Below are positions 25,243 to 36,204 of a DNA stretch of 58,007 nucleotides, one piece after another. Positions within the stretch are counted from its first letter, which is position 1. Each line of letters opens with the position of its first letter. The translations under genes and the position numbers were made by a program. The DNA is taken from the NCBI GenBank assembly GCA_026388655.1, contig JAPLJI010000170.1, positions 1-58,007 of the forward strand, given 5' to 3'. This DNA is from Pseudomonadota bacterium (GTDB taxonomy: Bacteria; Desulfobacterota; JAPLJL01). The notes beneath the pieces are model-generated. The model was given only the letters and a program-made list of their open reading frames with translations, searched no databases and had not been told where the DNA came from.

Positions 25243-26103
25243 ATGAAACCGGGGGCCCGAATCACAGCAAACCCGAAACTGTCGGACGTGCAAAGCCGCC
25301 GGGATTACCGCCGGATCGGAATCACCAAGGTGGGGGTCAAAGGCCTCCGCTATCCCATCCTGGTCCTCGACCGCCAGAACGGGACCCAGCACACCATCGC
25401 CGCCTTCAACATGTACGTGAACCTTTCCCACCGGGAGCGGGGCACGCACATGAGCCGTTTCATCGAGGTTCTGAACCGCCACCGGGGCGAGGTCAACCTG
25501 AAAAGCATCCCCGTCATCCTCGACGACCTGGTGAAAAAGCTTAAGGCTGATTCGGCCCACCTGGAAGTGGAGTTTCCCTATTTCCTGGAGAAATCCGCTC
25601 CGGTTACCGGGGCCAAGTCCATGGTTTTCTACACCTGCCGGTTCCTGGCCTCCACCGTCACCCCCCCGGCCTCACCCCGGCGCGCCCGGGGTCGTTCCCG
25701 CCCCGATCCCCGGAAGGATTTCCGGGTCGAGGTCGAGGTGCCGGTGATTTCCCTCTGCCCCTGCTCCAAGGAAATCTCCCGGATCGGCGCCCACAACCAG
25801 CGCTCCCTGGTGGCGGTCCGGGTCCGCTACTCCGGTTTCTTCTGGATCGAGGACCTGATCAGCCTGGTGGAGGAGTCTTCCTCCGCCCCGATCTATTCCC
25901 TGCTCAAGCGCCCGGATGAAAAATTCATCACCGAGCGGGCCTTCTCCCGCCCCCGCTTCGCTGAGGACATCGCCCGCGAGGTGGCCTCCCGTCTGCGCCG
26001 GGATAAAAACTTCACCTGGTTCAAGGTGGAGGTGGAAAGCTTCGAATCCATTCACAGTCATAATGCCTATGCTTACGTAGAAGAAGGCAAAGCCATTGAA
26101 TAG
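25243..26103 (+). CDS. folE2: GTP cyclohydrolase IB (FolE2)
   Basis: 286 residues. It converts GTP to 7,8-dihydroneopterin triphosphate, the first step of folate/queuosine pterin synthesis, using the alternative type IB enzyme. Landmarks are DVQSRRDYRRIGITKVGVKG, LDRQNGTQHTIAAF, the metal Cys region VISLCPCSKEISRIGAHNQR, and SIHSHNAYAYVE near the end. A short Arg/Pro insert (about residues 145-160) is unusual. Type IB enzymes work with metals other than zinc and in several bacteria are induced by zinc limitation. Its place after a TonB receptor fits that theme but does not prove it. Confidence 0.94.
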   Translation: MKPGARITANPKLSDVQSRRDYRRIGITKVGVKGLRYPILVLDRQNGTQHTIAAFNMYVNLSHRERGTHMSRFIEVLNRHRGEVNLKSIPVILDDLVKKLKADSAHLEVEFPYFLEKSAPVTGAKSMVFYTCRFLASTVTPPASPRRARGRSRPDPRKDFRVEVEVPVISLCPCSKEISRIGAHNQRSLVAVRVRYSGFFWIEDLISLVEESSSAPIYSLLKRPDEKFITERAFSRPRFAEDIAREVASRLRRDKNFTWFKVEVESFESIHSHNAYAYVEEGKAIE

Positions 26104-28484
<2,381 letters not shown>

Positions 28485-28551
28485 CGGTTGGATTATCCTT
28501 GATTTTCAGTAATAATCTTTAACTGGGACGAAGCGAAAAAAGCCGCGGCTG

Positions 28552-29859
28552 ATGGACAAGAAATTCGACATCGTGGTGATCGGGAGCGGGATGGCGGGCG
28601 CTGTCGCCGCCCTCAAGGCGGTTGACTCGGGAAAGAAAATCGCCGTCATCCGTAAGGGCTACGGATCCACCGCCCTTTCCTCCGGGGCCATCGACCTGGC
28701 CGCCGACCCCCTCGGCGTCTCCGGCCAACCCCTCGAGGACAGCCGGGAATGGCAGAAAAACGTCCGGGAGATCGCCCGGCGGGACGAGTTTCATCCCTAC
28801 GCGGTCCTCGCCGCCGGTGGATATGCCCCCGACCTCGAACTGGCCCAGGCCCTTAATTTCATTTACCGCGAGCTTCAGGGAGTCGGTCTTCCCCTCTTCC
28901 CCGTCACCGGCAGGAACCTGACCCTGGTCAACCCGCTGGGCGGGTTCAAGTTCACCGGCCTGGCCCAGGAATCCCAGGGCAAAGGCGACCTCGAGAAATT
29001 AAAAGGGAAAAAAACCGTCATTCTCGGCGTGAAAAACCTGCCGGATTTCCCGGCTGATTACATTGCCCGCGCGCTCAACGACTCAATCGGCTCCCAGGGA
29101 TACGGCCCCTTCTCCTCCCAGGAGATCGAAATCCCGGGATTCGGCGGGGGAACCACCTTCGAGGCGGCGGCCGCCCTCGAATCAGAGGGGGTGGAGAAAG
29201 TCGCTTCCCTGCTGGCCGGGATCTCCGCCGGGAGGCATCTTATCTTTCCCCCGATCCTCGGGGCCCTGCGCTCCTGGGAGGTGACCGAGACCCTGCAGAA
29301 ATCCGGGGTCCTGGACTTTTCCGAGTCGTTGGCCGTCCCCACCTCCATCCCCGGCTATCGCCTCCAGGCCGCGCTCGACCGGGCCCTGGAAAAGCGGGGG
29401 GTGTCCATCCTGAACGGCCGGGTGATTTCGGCCACGGTGGCCGACCACCGGCTCCATTCCCTGGAGGCCGAAATCCAGGGCCAAAAGGAAAAAATGGAAG
29501 GCCAGAACTTTATCCTGGCTACGGGCAAATACCTGAGCGGGGGCATCGAGCGGGACCGGGTCTTCCGGGAGCCGGTCTTCGATCTTCCGGTTTTCATCGG
29601 GGAAAAGCCGGTAAAAGAAGATTTCATCAAGGATTTCCTCCTCCGCGAGGCCCTGGGCCCGCACCCGGCTTTCCGGGCCGGCATCCGGGTAAACGGAAAG
29701 CTCAACCCCCTGAACCGGAGCAAACAGGTTTTCGCGGAAAATCTCTGGGCCGCCGGGTCGATCCTGGCCGGTTATGACTCCACCGGCGACGGGGCCGGGC
29801 TGGGGGTGGCGATTCTCACCGGGTTCAAGGCGGGCCTGGAAGCAAGCGGAGGATCATGA
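28552..29859 (+). CDS. glpB: GlpB-like FAD-dependent anaerobic glycerol-3-phosphate dehydrogenase subunit B
   Basis: 435 residues with an N-terminal dinucleotide-binding strand-loop-helix (FDIVVIGSGMAGAVAAL). An STALSSGAIDLA segment and a C-terminal GYDSTGDGAGLGVAILTG motif complete the FAD fold, typical of GlpB. In E. coli GlpB works with GlpA (catalytic) and GlpC (Fe-S membrane subunit) to pass electrons from glycerol-3-phosphate to menaquinone. Neither glpA nor glpC is here. Instead a short Fe-S protein follows at 29983, so electron flow may be rewired, or this is a GlpB-like flavoprotein with another partner. Confidence 0.85.
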   Translation: MDKKFDIVVIGSGMAGAVAALKAVDSGKKIAVIRKGYGSTALSSGAIDLAADPLGVSGQPLEDSREWQKNVREIARRDEFHPYAVLAAGGYAPDLELAQALNFIYRELQGVGLPLFPVTGRNLTLVNPLGGFKFTGLAQESQGKGDLEKLKGKKTVILGVKNLPDFPADYIARALNDSIGSQGYGPFSSQEIEIPGFGGGTTFEAAAALESEGVEKVASLLAGISAGRHLIFPPILGALRSWEVTETLQKSGVLDFSESLAVPTSIPGYRLQAALDRALEKRGVSILNGRVISATVADHRLHSLEAEIQGQKEKMEGQNFILATGKYLSGGIERDRVFREPVFDLPVFIGEKPVKEDFIKDFLLREALGPHPAFRAGIRVNGKLNPLNRSKQVFAENLWAAGSILAGYDSTGDGAGLGVAILTGFKAGLEASGGS

Positions 29860-29982
29860 GTACAAAGAAGTTTCTGGTTTCGGGTTGCGGGTTGCGAGTT
29901 TCGAGTTATGAAATAAAAACAAGAAAATAAAAACCGTAAATTACGAAAGGTAAGACAAGATTTGGTTTGAAATGGCCGAAAA
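29860..29982. repeat. phrase-like repeat, family B
   Basis: TTTCTGGTTTCGGGTTGCGGG and TTGCGAGTTTCGAGTT words lie at 29869-29910, followed by an A-rich leader. They are similar to 37488-37550, 42005-42040 and 55322-55363. A GAAAGG about 30 bases before the next start is the only RBS-like element. Confidence 0.5.
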
Positions 29983-30408
29983 ATGAAAAAGCAGATTCAC
30001 GCCATTATTAATCTCGGGGTGCATTTCGCCCTCCACATCATCCAGCTGATCTTTCGATTTCTCGGGAAAAAAGCCCCGGGGATGAAGCGGTTCCGGGAAA
30101 ACTATGGGGCCGAGGGTTTATCCCCGCTCTCCCGCGCCAACCGGGAAAATCTTTTCATTCTCTCCGGTTGTATCGGCTGCGGCCTCTGCCGGATGACCCT
30201 GAATCTCCACCCCGCCGCGGGAGCCACGCTTTCCGATCCCGAATCCCTCTCCATCTGTCTCACCCGTTCCCTGCCCGACGTCCAGGCGGCGCGCGATTCG
30301 CTCAAGCTTTCCCCGGCTTCGCTGGCCGGAGCCTCCTACTGCCCGCGCGGTATTTCCATCGCCGGGGTCTATGATTTTCTCCAAACCGCGGACAAGGAGC
30401 GGGTATGA
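29983..30408 (+). CDS. small membrane-associated [4Fe-4S] protein
   Basis: 141 residues. An N-terminal amphipathic/hydrophobic helix (about residues 6-27, LGVHFALHIIQLIF) is followed by a basic stretch. The cluster motif is CIGCGLC (CX2CX2C), and a later SYCPRG supplies a fourth Cys followed by Pro, the ferredoxin pattern for one [4Fe-4S] cluster. A lone Cys (SICLTR) lies between. It does not match GlpC in length or in its CCG repeats. Its position just after glpB and ATGA-overlapped with purB suggests an electron-transfer partner for the flavoprotein. Cluster binding is inferred from motif only. Confidence 0.75.
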   Translation: MKKQIHAIINLGVHFALHIIQLIFRFLGKKAPGMKRFRENYGAEGLSPLSRANRENLFILSGCIGCGLCRMTLNLHPAAGATLSDPESLSICLTRSLPDVQAARDSLKLSPASLAGASYCPRGISIAGVYDFLQTADKERV

Positions 30409-31700
30409 TCCCCCGGTACACCCGTCCGGAAATGGCCAGCATCTGGACGGACGAGTCCCGTTACCATTTCTGGCTCGAGATTGAAATCCTCGCCATCGAG
30501 GCCCTGACCAGGCTGAAACGGGTCCCGCCCGGCGTCGCCGCCCGGGTCCGGAAACAGGCCCAGGTCAATGTCCCCCGCATCGAGGAACTGGAAAAAATCA
30601 CCCGCCACGACGTGGCCGCGTTCGTTTCCCAGGTGGGGGAAACCATCGGGAAAGACGCCGCCTGGCTTCATCTCGGGCTCACTTCAAGCGACCTCCTCGA
30701 CACCACCCTGGCCCTCCAGCTCCGGGCCGCCGCCAGCCTCCTGATCCGGGAAACCGAAGGGGTGATGGAAGTTCTGAAACAACGGGCGCAGGAGGAAAAA
30801 AACACCGCCATGATCGGCCGGACCCACGGGGTCCACGCCGAGCCGATTACCCTCGGGCTTAAGTTCGCCTCCTGGTACGATGAGATGCGCCGGGCCCGGG
30901 AAAGGCTCGCCCGTGCCCGCGAGGTCATCTCGGTCGGAAAAATCTCAGGGGTGGTCGGAACCTACGGAAACCTCGACCCCCGGGTCGAGGAGTATGTCTG
31001 CCGGAAACTCCATCTCCAGCCCGCCCGGATCGCCACCCAGGTCGTCCCCCGCGACCTCCACGCTGAGTTCTTCTCCCAGCTCGCCATTGTCGGGGGCGGG
31101 ATTGAGCGGATCGCCGGGGAGATCCGGGGCCTTCAGCGGACCGAGATCCTGGAACTTGAGGAACCCTTCGGGAAGGGGCAGAAAGGCAGTTCGGCCATGC
31201 CCCACAAGCGGAACCCGATCCTCTCGGAAAACCTGGTCGGCCAGGCCCGGCTTCTCCGCTCTTATGCGCAGGCCTCCCTGGAAAACATCGCCCTCTGGCA
31301 CGAGCGGGACATCAGCCATTCCTCCGTGGAAAGGCTGATCGGCCCGGACGCCACCATCCTCCTGGATTTTGCCCTGAACCGCCTGCGCTTCCTCATCGAC
31401 GAACTGGTCATTCACCGGGACCGGATGCAGGCCAACCTGGATCGTCTCGGCGGCTTGATTTACTCGGAAACGATCATGATCAGGCTCCAGCAAAAAGGCC
31501 TGACCCGCGACCAGGCCTACGCCCTGGTTCAGAGAAACACCCAGGCGGTCTGGGAAAAAGGGGGAAGCTACCAGAAACGGATTCAATCCGACCCCGAGAT
31601 TCAGAAAATCCTGACAAAAAAAGAAATCTCCGAGTGCTTCGACCGTGAGCACCATCTCCGTTTCGTGAATTTCATCTTCAAGCGGGTCTTCTCCGACTAG
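30405..31700 (+). CDS. purB: adenylosuccinate lyase
   Basis: 431 residues. It cleaves SAICAR and adenylosuccinate in purine synthesis. It begins MIPRYTRPEMASIW, has TSSDLLDT, the GRTHGVHAEP motif and the fumarase/aspartase signature GSSAMPHKRNPI with the mobile-loop Ser. The ATG overlaps the preceding stop (ATGA), indicating coupling with the Fe-S gene. The size and motif order are those of the shorter, Bacillus/Thermotoga-type PurB. Confidence 0.97.
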   Translation: MIPRYTRPEMASIWTDESRYHFWLEIEILAIEALTRLKRVPPGVAARVRKQAQVNVPRIEELEKITRHDVAAFVSQVGETIGKDAAWLHLGLTSSDLLDTTLALQLRAAASLLIRETEGVMEVLKQRAQEEKNTAMIGRTHGVHAEPITLGLKFASWYDEMRRARERLARAREVISVGKISGVVGTYGNLDPRVEEYVCRKLHLQPARIATQVVPRDLHAEFFSQLAIVGGGIERIAGEIRGLQRTEILELEEPFGKGQKGSSAMPHKRNPILSENLVGQARLLRSYAQASLENIALWHERDISHSSVERLIGPDATILLDFALNRLRFLIDELVIHRDRMQANLDRLGGLIYSETIMIRLQQKGLTRDQAYALVQRNTQAVWEKGGSYQKRIQSDPEIQKILTKKEISECFDREHHLRFVNFIFKRVFSD

Positions 31701-31996
31701 CTTTTCTTCCTGCCTCGTCCATCTCGGCACTATTTTTCCTTGGTTTTCATTCCGTTTACCCTGAGCGTAGTCGAAGGGCAATCGTCAATCCGATGTGTCG
31801 TGGTTTTTTAGCCTTCCAGCTTTCGAGCTTTCCAGCTTCTTAGCATTGGCTATTAAATTTTTAGGCTTTTTACCTGATTTCCTTGACTAACATCTTTTTG
31901 TTATATATAAGCAAAGATAAATTCAATAGTGAAAGCTGGCTAAGAATTCGGTAATCTTGATTAATTTTAAATAAATTAACTAAAGGAGGTAGCGTC
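31701..31996. repeat. intergenic region with family D words and promoter
   Basis: Contains CCAGCTTTCGAGCTTTCCAGC and CTTCTTAGC words at 31815-31848, similar to a stretch inside the FN3 lipoprotein gene (55388-55440). The promoter noted separately follows, then an AT-rich leader and the AAAGGAGG RBS of the acyl-CoA dehydrogenase gene. Confidence 0.5.
31883..31911 (+). promoter_or_regulatory. sigma-70-type promoter of the acyl-CoA dehydrogenase gene
   Basis: TTGACT (31883-31888), a 17-base spacer and TATAAG (31906-31911), within a locally AT-rich stretch. It leaves an 85-base leader before the start codon. This is the best promoter-like match noticed in the window. Confidence 0.6.
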
Positions 31997-33868
31997 ATGG
32001 GAAATTTATTAGTCAATACTAGGGATCAAAGGTTTGTGCTTTTCGAGCAGGTCGGAATCGACAAACTTTTCAAGATCCCCAAGTATTCCAAATTCAACCT
32101 GGAGCTGGTGGACATGTTCCTTAAGGAGGCGGAAAAATTCGCGGTGGAAGTAATCGCCCCGACCTTCAAGAAAAGCGACCACGAAGACCCGGCTTATTTC
32201 AAGGATGGGAAGGCCCACGCGCCGGCCTGTTTCCATCCGGTTTACAAGAAATTCGTGGAGGGCGGATGGATCTGCCCTCCGGCCCCGGAGGAAGCTGGCG
32301 GTCAGGATATGCCGATGTCGGTCTTTACCGCCTGCAGCGAGCTCTTCGGCGCGGCCAACTACTCCTTTTTCATGTACCCCGGCCTCAACCTGGGGGCGGC
32401 CGGCCTGATCGGAACCTTCGGCACCCCGGAGCAGATTAAAAAATACGCTTTGAAAATGTTCGCCGGGGAATGGGCCGGAACCATGTGCCTGACCGAACCG
32501 GGCGCCGGGAGCGACGTGGGCGCCCTCCGGACCACCGCCAAAAGGCTTCCGGACGGCAGGTTCAGCATCACCGGAACCAAGTGCTTCATCAGCGCCGGAG
32601 ACCACGATCTGACCAAGCAGATCGTCCACCCGGTCCTGGCCCGGATCGAGGGTGACCCCGCCGGCACCAAGGGTATCTCCATCTTCATCGTCCCCAAGTA
32701 CCGGGTGAACGAAGACGGCAGTCTGGGGGAGAGTAACGACATCACCACCGTCAACCTCGAGCACAAGATGGGAATCAACGGTTCCGCCACCGCCACCCTC
32801 AACTTCGGCGAAAACGGGAAATGCATAGGCGAGCTTCTCGGTAAAGAGCGCGAGGGCATAAAGATCATGTTCAAAATGATGAACGAGGCCCGGCTCTCCA
32901 CCGGCATGCAGGGGCTGGACTCCGCCAGCGCCTCCTACGAACACTCGGTCCAGTACGCCAAGGACCGGGTCCAGTACCGGAAAATCGAGGACATGCCCAA
33001 CCAGGCCGCACCCGGGGTGGCCATCATCAACCACCCGGACATCCGCCGCTCGCTCCTCTGGATGAAAGCCCACGTGGAAGGGATGCGGGCCCTGAATTAC
33101 TACATCGGCTACCTGATCGATCTGGAACCGTTCGTGGAAGACCATGAGGAGAAGGAAAAGCTCGAGGATACCATCGGTCTCCTCACCCCGATCAGCAAGG
33201 CCTACTGCTCAGACAAAAGCGTGGACATCTGCTCGCTCGGGATGGATATCCACGGAGGCTATGGCTACTGCCAGGAATACCCGATGGAACAGCTCCTCCG
33301 CGACGCGAAGATCGCCACCATTTACGAAGGCACCAATTACATCCAGTCCCTGGACTTGGTCGGGCGGAAGCTCGGGAGAAAGGGCGGCATGGCGGTGATG
33401 GGACTTATGGGGCAGATCACCGAAACCACGGAGAAAGCCAAGGGAGTGGAGGAACTGAAGGCCGGGGCGGAGCAGATGGAAGCCGCCCTCCAAGCGGTAA
33501 ATGACCTGGTCATGCAGCTTGGGAGCTGGGGCATGAGCGGGGAGTTCGTCCTCCCGGTCCTGAACGCCCGGTCGGTCCTGATGATTCTGGGCGACATGAT
33601 TATCGGCTGGCAACTGATACAGGCTGCGTTGATCGCGCAGGAAAAGTTACAGGCTCTCCTGAAAAAGGCCGGGGCCGAGGGCTCGCCCGACAAGGTGAAA
33701 GCGCTGGCCGGCGAAAACGACGAAGTGGCATTCTATCTCGGCAAGGTCGCTTCCGCGCAGTACTTCACCGTGAATATCCTCCCCACGCTTAAGGGGCGGT
33801 GCGAGGCGATCAAGCTCGGAGACCGGACCCCGGTCTCGATGCCGGACGCCTGTTTCGAGTCACGTTAG
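31997..33868 (+). CDS. acyl-CoA dehydrogenase with C-terminal extension
   Basis: 623 residues. The FAD core has CLTEPGAGSDVGAL, GTKCFISAGDHD, the ARLSTGMQGL helix and YEGTNYIQ (general-base Glu) near residue 450. About 150 further helical residues (VEELKAGAEQMEAALQAV..., MILGDMIIGWQL) form the extension seen in the large acyl-CoA dehydrogenase subgroup of anaerobes. It oxidises an acyl-CoA to a 2-enoyl-CoA; chain length or ring substrate cannot be told. AAAGGAGG precedes the ATG. An enoyl-CoA hydratase gene lies downstream beyond a terminator, suggesting the same pathway. Confidence 0.94.
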   Translation: MGNLLVNTRDQRFVLFEQVGIDKLFKIPKYSKFNLELVDMFLKEAEKFAVEVIAPTFKKSDHEDPAYFKDGKAHAPACFHPVYKKFVEGGWICPPAPEEAGGQDMPMSVFTACSELFGAANYSFFMYPGLNLGAAGLIGTFGTPEQIKKYALKMFAGEWAGTMCLTEPGAGSDVGALRTTAKRLPDGRFSITGTKCFISAGDHDLTKQIVHPVLARIEGDPAGTKGISIFIVPKYRVNEDGSLGESNDITTVNLEHKMGINGSATATLNFGENGKCIGELLGKEREGIKIMFKMMNEARLSTGMQGLDSASASYEHSVQYAKDRVQYRKIEDMPNQAAPGVAIINHPDIRRSLLWMKAHVEGMRALNYYIGYLIDLEPFVEDHEEKEKLEDTIGLLTPISKAYCSDKSVDICSLGMDIHGGYGYCQEYPMEQLLRDAKIATIYEGTNYIQSLDLVGRKLGRKGGMAVMGLMGQITETTEKAKGVEELKAGAEQMEAALQAVNDLVMQLGSWGMSGEFVLPVLNARSVLMILGDMIIGWQLIQAALIAQEKLQALLKKAGAEGSPDKVKALAGENDEVAFYLGKVASAQYFTVNILPTLKGRCEAIKLGDRTPVSMPDACFESR

Positions 33869-33896
33869 ACATTTCTTCCTTTTCTCGATTTAATGC

Positions 33897-33930
33897 GGCG
33901 CCCCGAGGACACCTCGGGGCGCCTTTTTTT
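33897..33930 (+). terminator. rho-independent terminator
   Basis: A 12-bp perfect stem (GGCGCCCCGAGG 33897-33908 with CCTCGGGGCGCC 33912-33923) has a 3-base loop and a run of seven T. It ends the acyl-CoA dehydrogenase transcript. Confidence 0.95.
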
Positions 33931-34109
33931 CCGTTCGCCTGACATCCTGATCCCCTGATAACCACACCCTGGTTTCCCGATAACCCGATAACCTTTCTTT
34001 GATTTTAATATTGCGAAGAACTCGCCCCCGAAGGCGGCATATGGCATAATAAATTAAAACCAAACGAACTAAATGAACCAGATAAACTCAATAGACAAAA
34101 AACCTGATA
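33931..34109. repeat. phrase-like repeats, families E and B
   Basis: CCTGACATCCTGATCCCCTGATAACC and CGATAACCCGATAACC words lie at 33938-33992. After these, at 34050-34105, comes a run of AACCAAACGAACTAAATGAACC, which resembles 42040-42100. The enoyl-CoA hydratase start follows directly, with no clear RBS visible. Confidence 0.5.
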
Positions 34110-34859
34110 ATGCTTCGTATTGAACATGATAAAAAAGTCGCCATCCTGAAACTGGACCGGGGGGTTCCCAATCCCATTGACCTGGAGATGGTTCGGGAGC
34201 TGGACCAGGCCCTCCGGGAGGTGAAACAAAACCCTGGAATCCAGGGTCTGGTCCTCTCCAGCGCGAACGAGAAGATTTTTTCCCTCGGCTTCAACCTCCC
34301 CGTCCTGTTTCCCCTGAGCCGGGAGGATTTTCAAACCTTCTTCCAGGCCTTCACCCGGTTTTGCCTGGACCTCTACACCCTGCCCAAGCCGACGGCCGCG
34401 GCCCTGACCGGGCACGCCGTCGCGGGCGGCTGCATCCTGGCCATTTCCTGTGACCTGCGCTTCATCGCCGACGGTAAGAAATCCATGGGGCTCAACGAGG
34501 TCAAACTGGGGGTTCCCGTCCCCTATGTGACCGATTGCATCCTTCACCAGATCTTGGGGGCGCGGCCGGCCCGGGAGATCATGGAATCCGGCGATTTCTA
34601 CCCGCCCCTGGCTCTGCTCGAGATGGGCCTGGTCGACCGGATATTGCCGGTGGGCGAAGTTCTGCCCCAGGCCGTGGAAAAGATCGCTGCCCTGGGCGCC
34701 CTCCCCCAGCCCGCCTTCGCGGAGATTAAAAAGAACCGAATCGAGAAAGTAGTGGAGCGGGTCCTCCAGCGCCAGGAAGAGAAAGAAAAAATCTTCCTCG
34801 ATCTCTGGTACGCGCCCGAAACCCGCGCACGGCTGAAAAAAGCAATGGAAAATTTCTAA
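34110..34859 (+). CDS. enoyl-CoA hydratase/isomerase family protein
   Basis: 249 residues of crotonase fold. The first oxyanion-hole segment is SANEKIFSLGFNL, the second is TGHAVAGGCILAISCDLRF, and the LNEVKLGVPVPY segment holds the Glu position typical of one catalytic residue. Members hydrate, isomerise or otherwise modify enoyl-CoA thioesters. The specific reaction is open, because the second catalytic Glu position reads YVTDCILH rather than a clear Glu. It is likely in the same acyl-CoA route as the upstream dehydrogenase. Confidence 0.9.
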   Translation: MLRIEHDKKVAILKLDRGVPNPIDLEMVRELDQALREVKQNPGIQGLVLSSANEKIFSLGFNLPVLFPLSREDFQTFFQAFTRFCLDLYTLPKPTAAALTGHAVAGGCILAISCDLRFIADGKKSMGLNEVKLGVPVPYVTDCILHQILGARPAREIMESGDFYPPLALLEMGLVDRILPVGEVLPQAVEKIAALGALPQPAFAEIKKNRIEKVVERVLQRQEEKEKIFLDLWYAPETRARLKKAMENF

Positions 34860-35018
34860 ATAGCATATAGCGGATAGCAGATGGGTGATGGCAAACAGCA
34901 AATTGCAAATAACAGATTGCAGACGATTTATAAGCCCTGAGCCATACGCCATGGACTATACGCTATACGCCATACGCAATATGCCATAAGCCCATAAGCC
35001 ATCAGCCGGATAGATGCC
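34860..35018. repeat. phrase-like repeat, family C (CATACGCC words)
   Basis: Text such as CATATAGCGGATAGCAGATGG and AGCAAATTGCAAATAACAG, then GCCATGGACTATACGC and TATACGCCATACGC, repeated with drift. It resembles 36170-36215 and 41880-41975. There is no coding potential. Confidence 0.6.
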
Positions 35019-35726
35019 ATGCTTAATTCCCAGCGCTTCATCAACGCCTTCAACCAGATTGAGAAATATCTGGAAAAGCTCGTTAGAAACCCGAAATGGC
35101 GCCGTTTCAAGGACCTGGTGGATAACGCGAGTTTCCGGGACCCGGTTATCGCCCAGTTCAAGGATGATCTCAAGGAATTCGCCGACCTCCGGAACGCCAT
35201 CGTCCACGAGCGCACCGACAGCCACGTGATCGCCGAACCCAACGACGCGGTCACCGAGCAGATCGAGCGGATCGTGTCCCTGATTACCGACCCCCCGCGG
35301 ATCCGGGAACTCCCGAAGATGGAGGCTTTTACCCTGAGCCCGAACAACCCGCTTAAAACCGCCATTAATGCGATGTATGAAGGAGCCTTTTCCCAGATCC
35401 CGATATATGAAGGGAGGGATTTCCGGGGCCTCCTCTCCGTCAAGTCAATTTTTCGCTGGATGGGGGCCTGGGCCCAGAACGACGTTATTAACCTGCAAGA
35501 TGTAACCGTAGCCGAGGTCCTGGAACAGGCCGAGGACAGGGACAATTGCCGTTTTTTAGGTCTGGACAACCGGCTCCAGGAGGTGGTGGACCTCTTCCAG
35601 GGGCACGTCCTGAAGGGGAAAAGGCTCTACGCCATTCTGGTCACCGACAACGGGCTTCCCACCGGCAGGCTCCTAGGCATTCTCACCATCTGGGACCTGC
35701 CCAAGATCCTCAAGAAGCTGGAGTAA
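35019..35726 (+). CDS. HEPN-like domain fused to a CBS-domain pair
   Basis: 235 residues. The N-terminal half (about 1-90) is helical and has DLRNAIVHER, an R-N-X3-H motif of the HEPN superfamily, whose active members cut RNA. The C-terminal half (about 95-235) contains CBS-like strands (SQIPIYEGRDFRGLLSVKSI and KRLYAILVTDNGLPTGRLLGILTIWDL), which usually bind adenosyl nucleotides. It would suit a nucleotide-gated ribonuclease or a signalling sensor; many HEPN domains are inactive, so this is inference. It is a single gene flanked by repeats and a convergent small membrane-protein gene. Confidence 0.75.
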   Translation: MLNSQRFINAFNQIEKYLEKLVRNPKWRRFKDLVDNASFRDPVIAQFKDDLKEFADLRNAIVHERTDSHVIAEPNDAVTEQIERIVSLITDPPRIRELPKMEAFTLSPNNPLKTAINAMYEGAFSQIPIYEGRDFRGLLSVKSIFRWMGAWAQNDVINLQDVTVAEVLEQAEDRDNCRFLGLDNRLQEVVDLFQGHVLKGKRLYAILVTDNGLPTGRLLGILTIWDLPKILKKLE

Positions 35727-35808
35727 GACTTCCTCCGAGTGAAGTTTTCAACTGCGGGACAGGGTTTTTTGATCAGAATCCCGCGTCCTTGCGGTCCAGC
35801 CATAGAAA

Positions 35809-36132
35809 TCAGAACAGCAGAGTCAGAGAATATAAAGCCAGGATCAGGAGATTTAAGACAAACGCGATCCCGGAATACTTGATGTATTTTTGCTTGAGAT
35901 AATCGTAAAGTCCGGTTAAAGCTCCCCAGAAGGAGGTTAGCGGCGGCAAATATTGTTTTAAATAGTGATAATAAGAGGGATTGGGTTCTTCAGAAAAACC
36001 GTTGATGAAAGAGGCAGCCTGCTGGTCAAAAAGGATAAAAACCGCCATCAGGCAGATACTCAAGATAAAGAGATGGATTCCATTCGAAATGATTGAGGGT
36101 TTTTGATACAGGGGTTTGTCAAATATCGGCAT
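35809..36132 (-). CDS. small two-pass membrane protein, unknown
   Basis: 107 residues with two hydrophobic helices (about 18-36, FILSICLMAVFILF; and 88-106, IAFVLNLLILALYSLTLL). Between them is a Tyr-rich amphipathic loop (SYYHYLKQYLPP). No family is recognised. The gene lies between converging repeats and just before the radical SAM gene on the same strand. A spurious ORF was considered, but the two clean transmembrane segments support a real product. Confidence 0.55.
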   Translation of the reverse strand: MPIFDKPLYQKPSIISNGIHLFILSICLMAVFILFDQQAASFINGFSEEPNPSYYHYLKQYLPPLTSFWGALTGLYDYLKQKYIKYSGIAFVLNLLILALYSLTLLF

Positions 36133-36204
36133 ATATATATTATACCTCAGGTTCCCATAGGTTTGTCTGGGGCCTGCCTTCCGCCTTCCGCCATCTGCCG
36201 TCCG

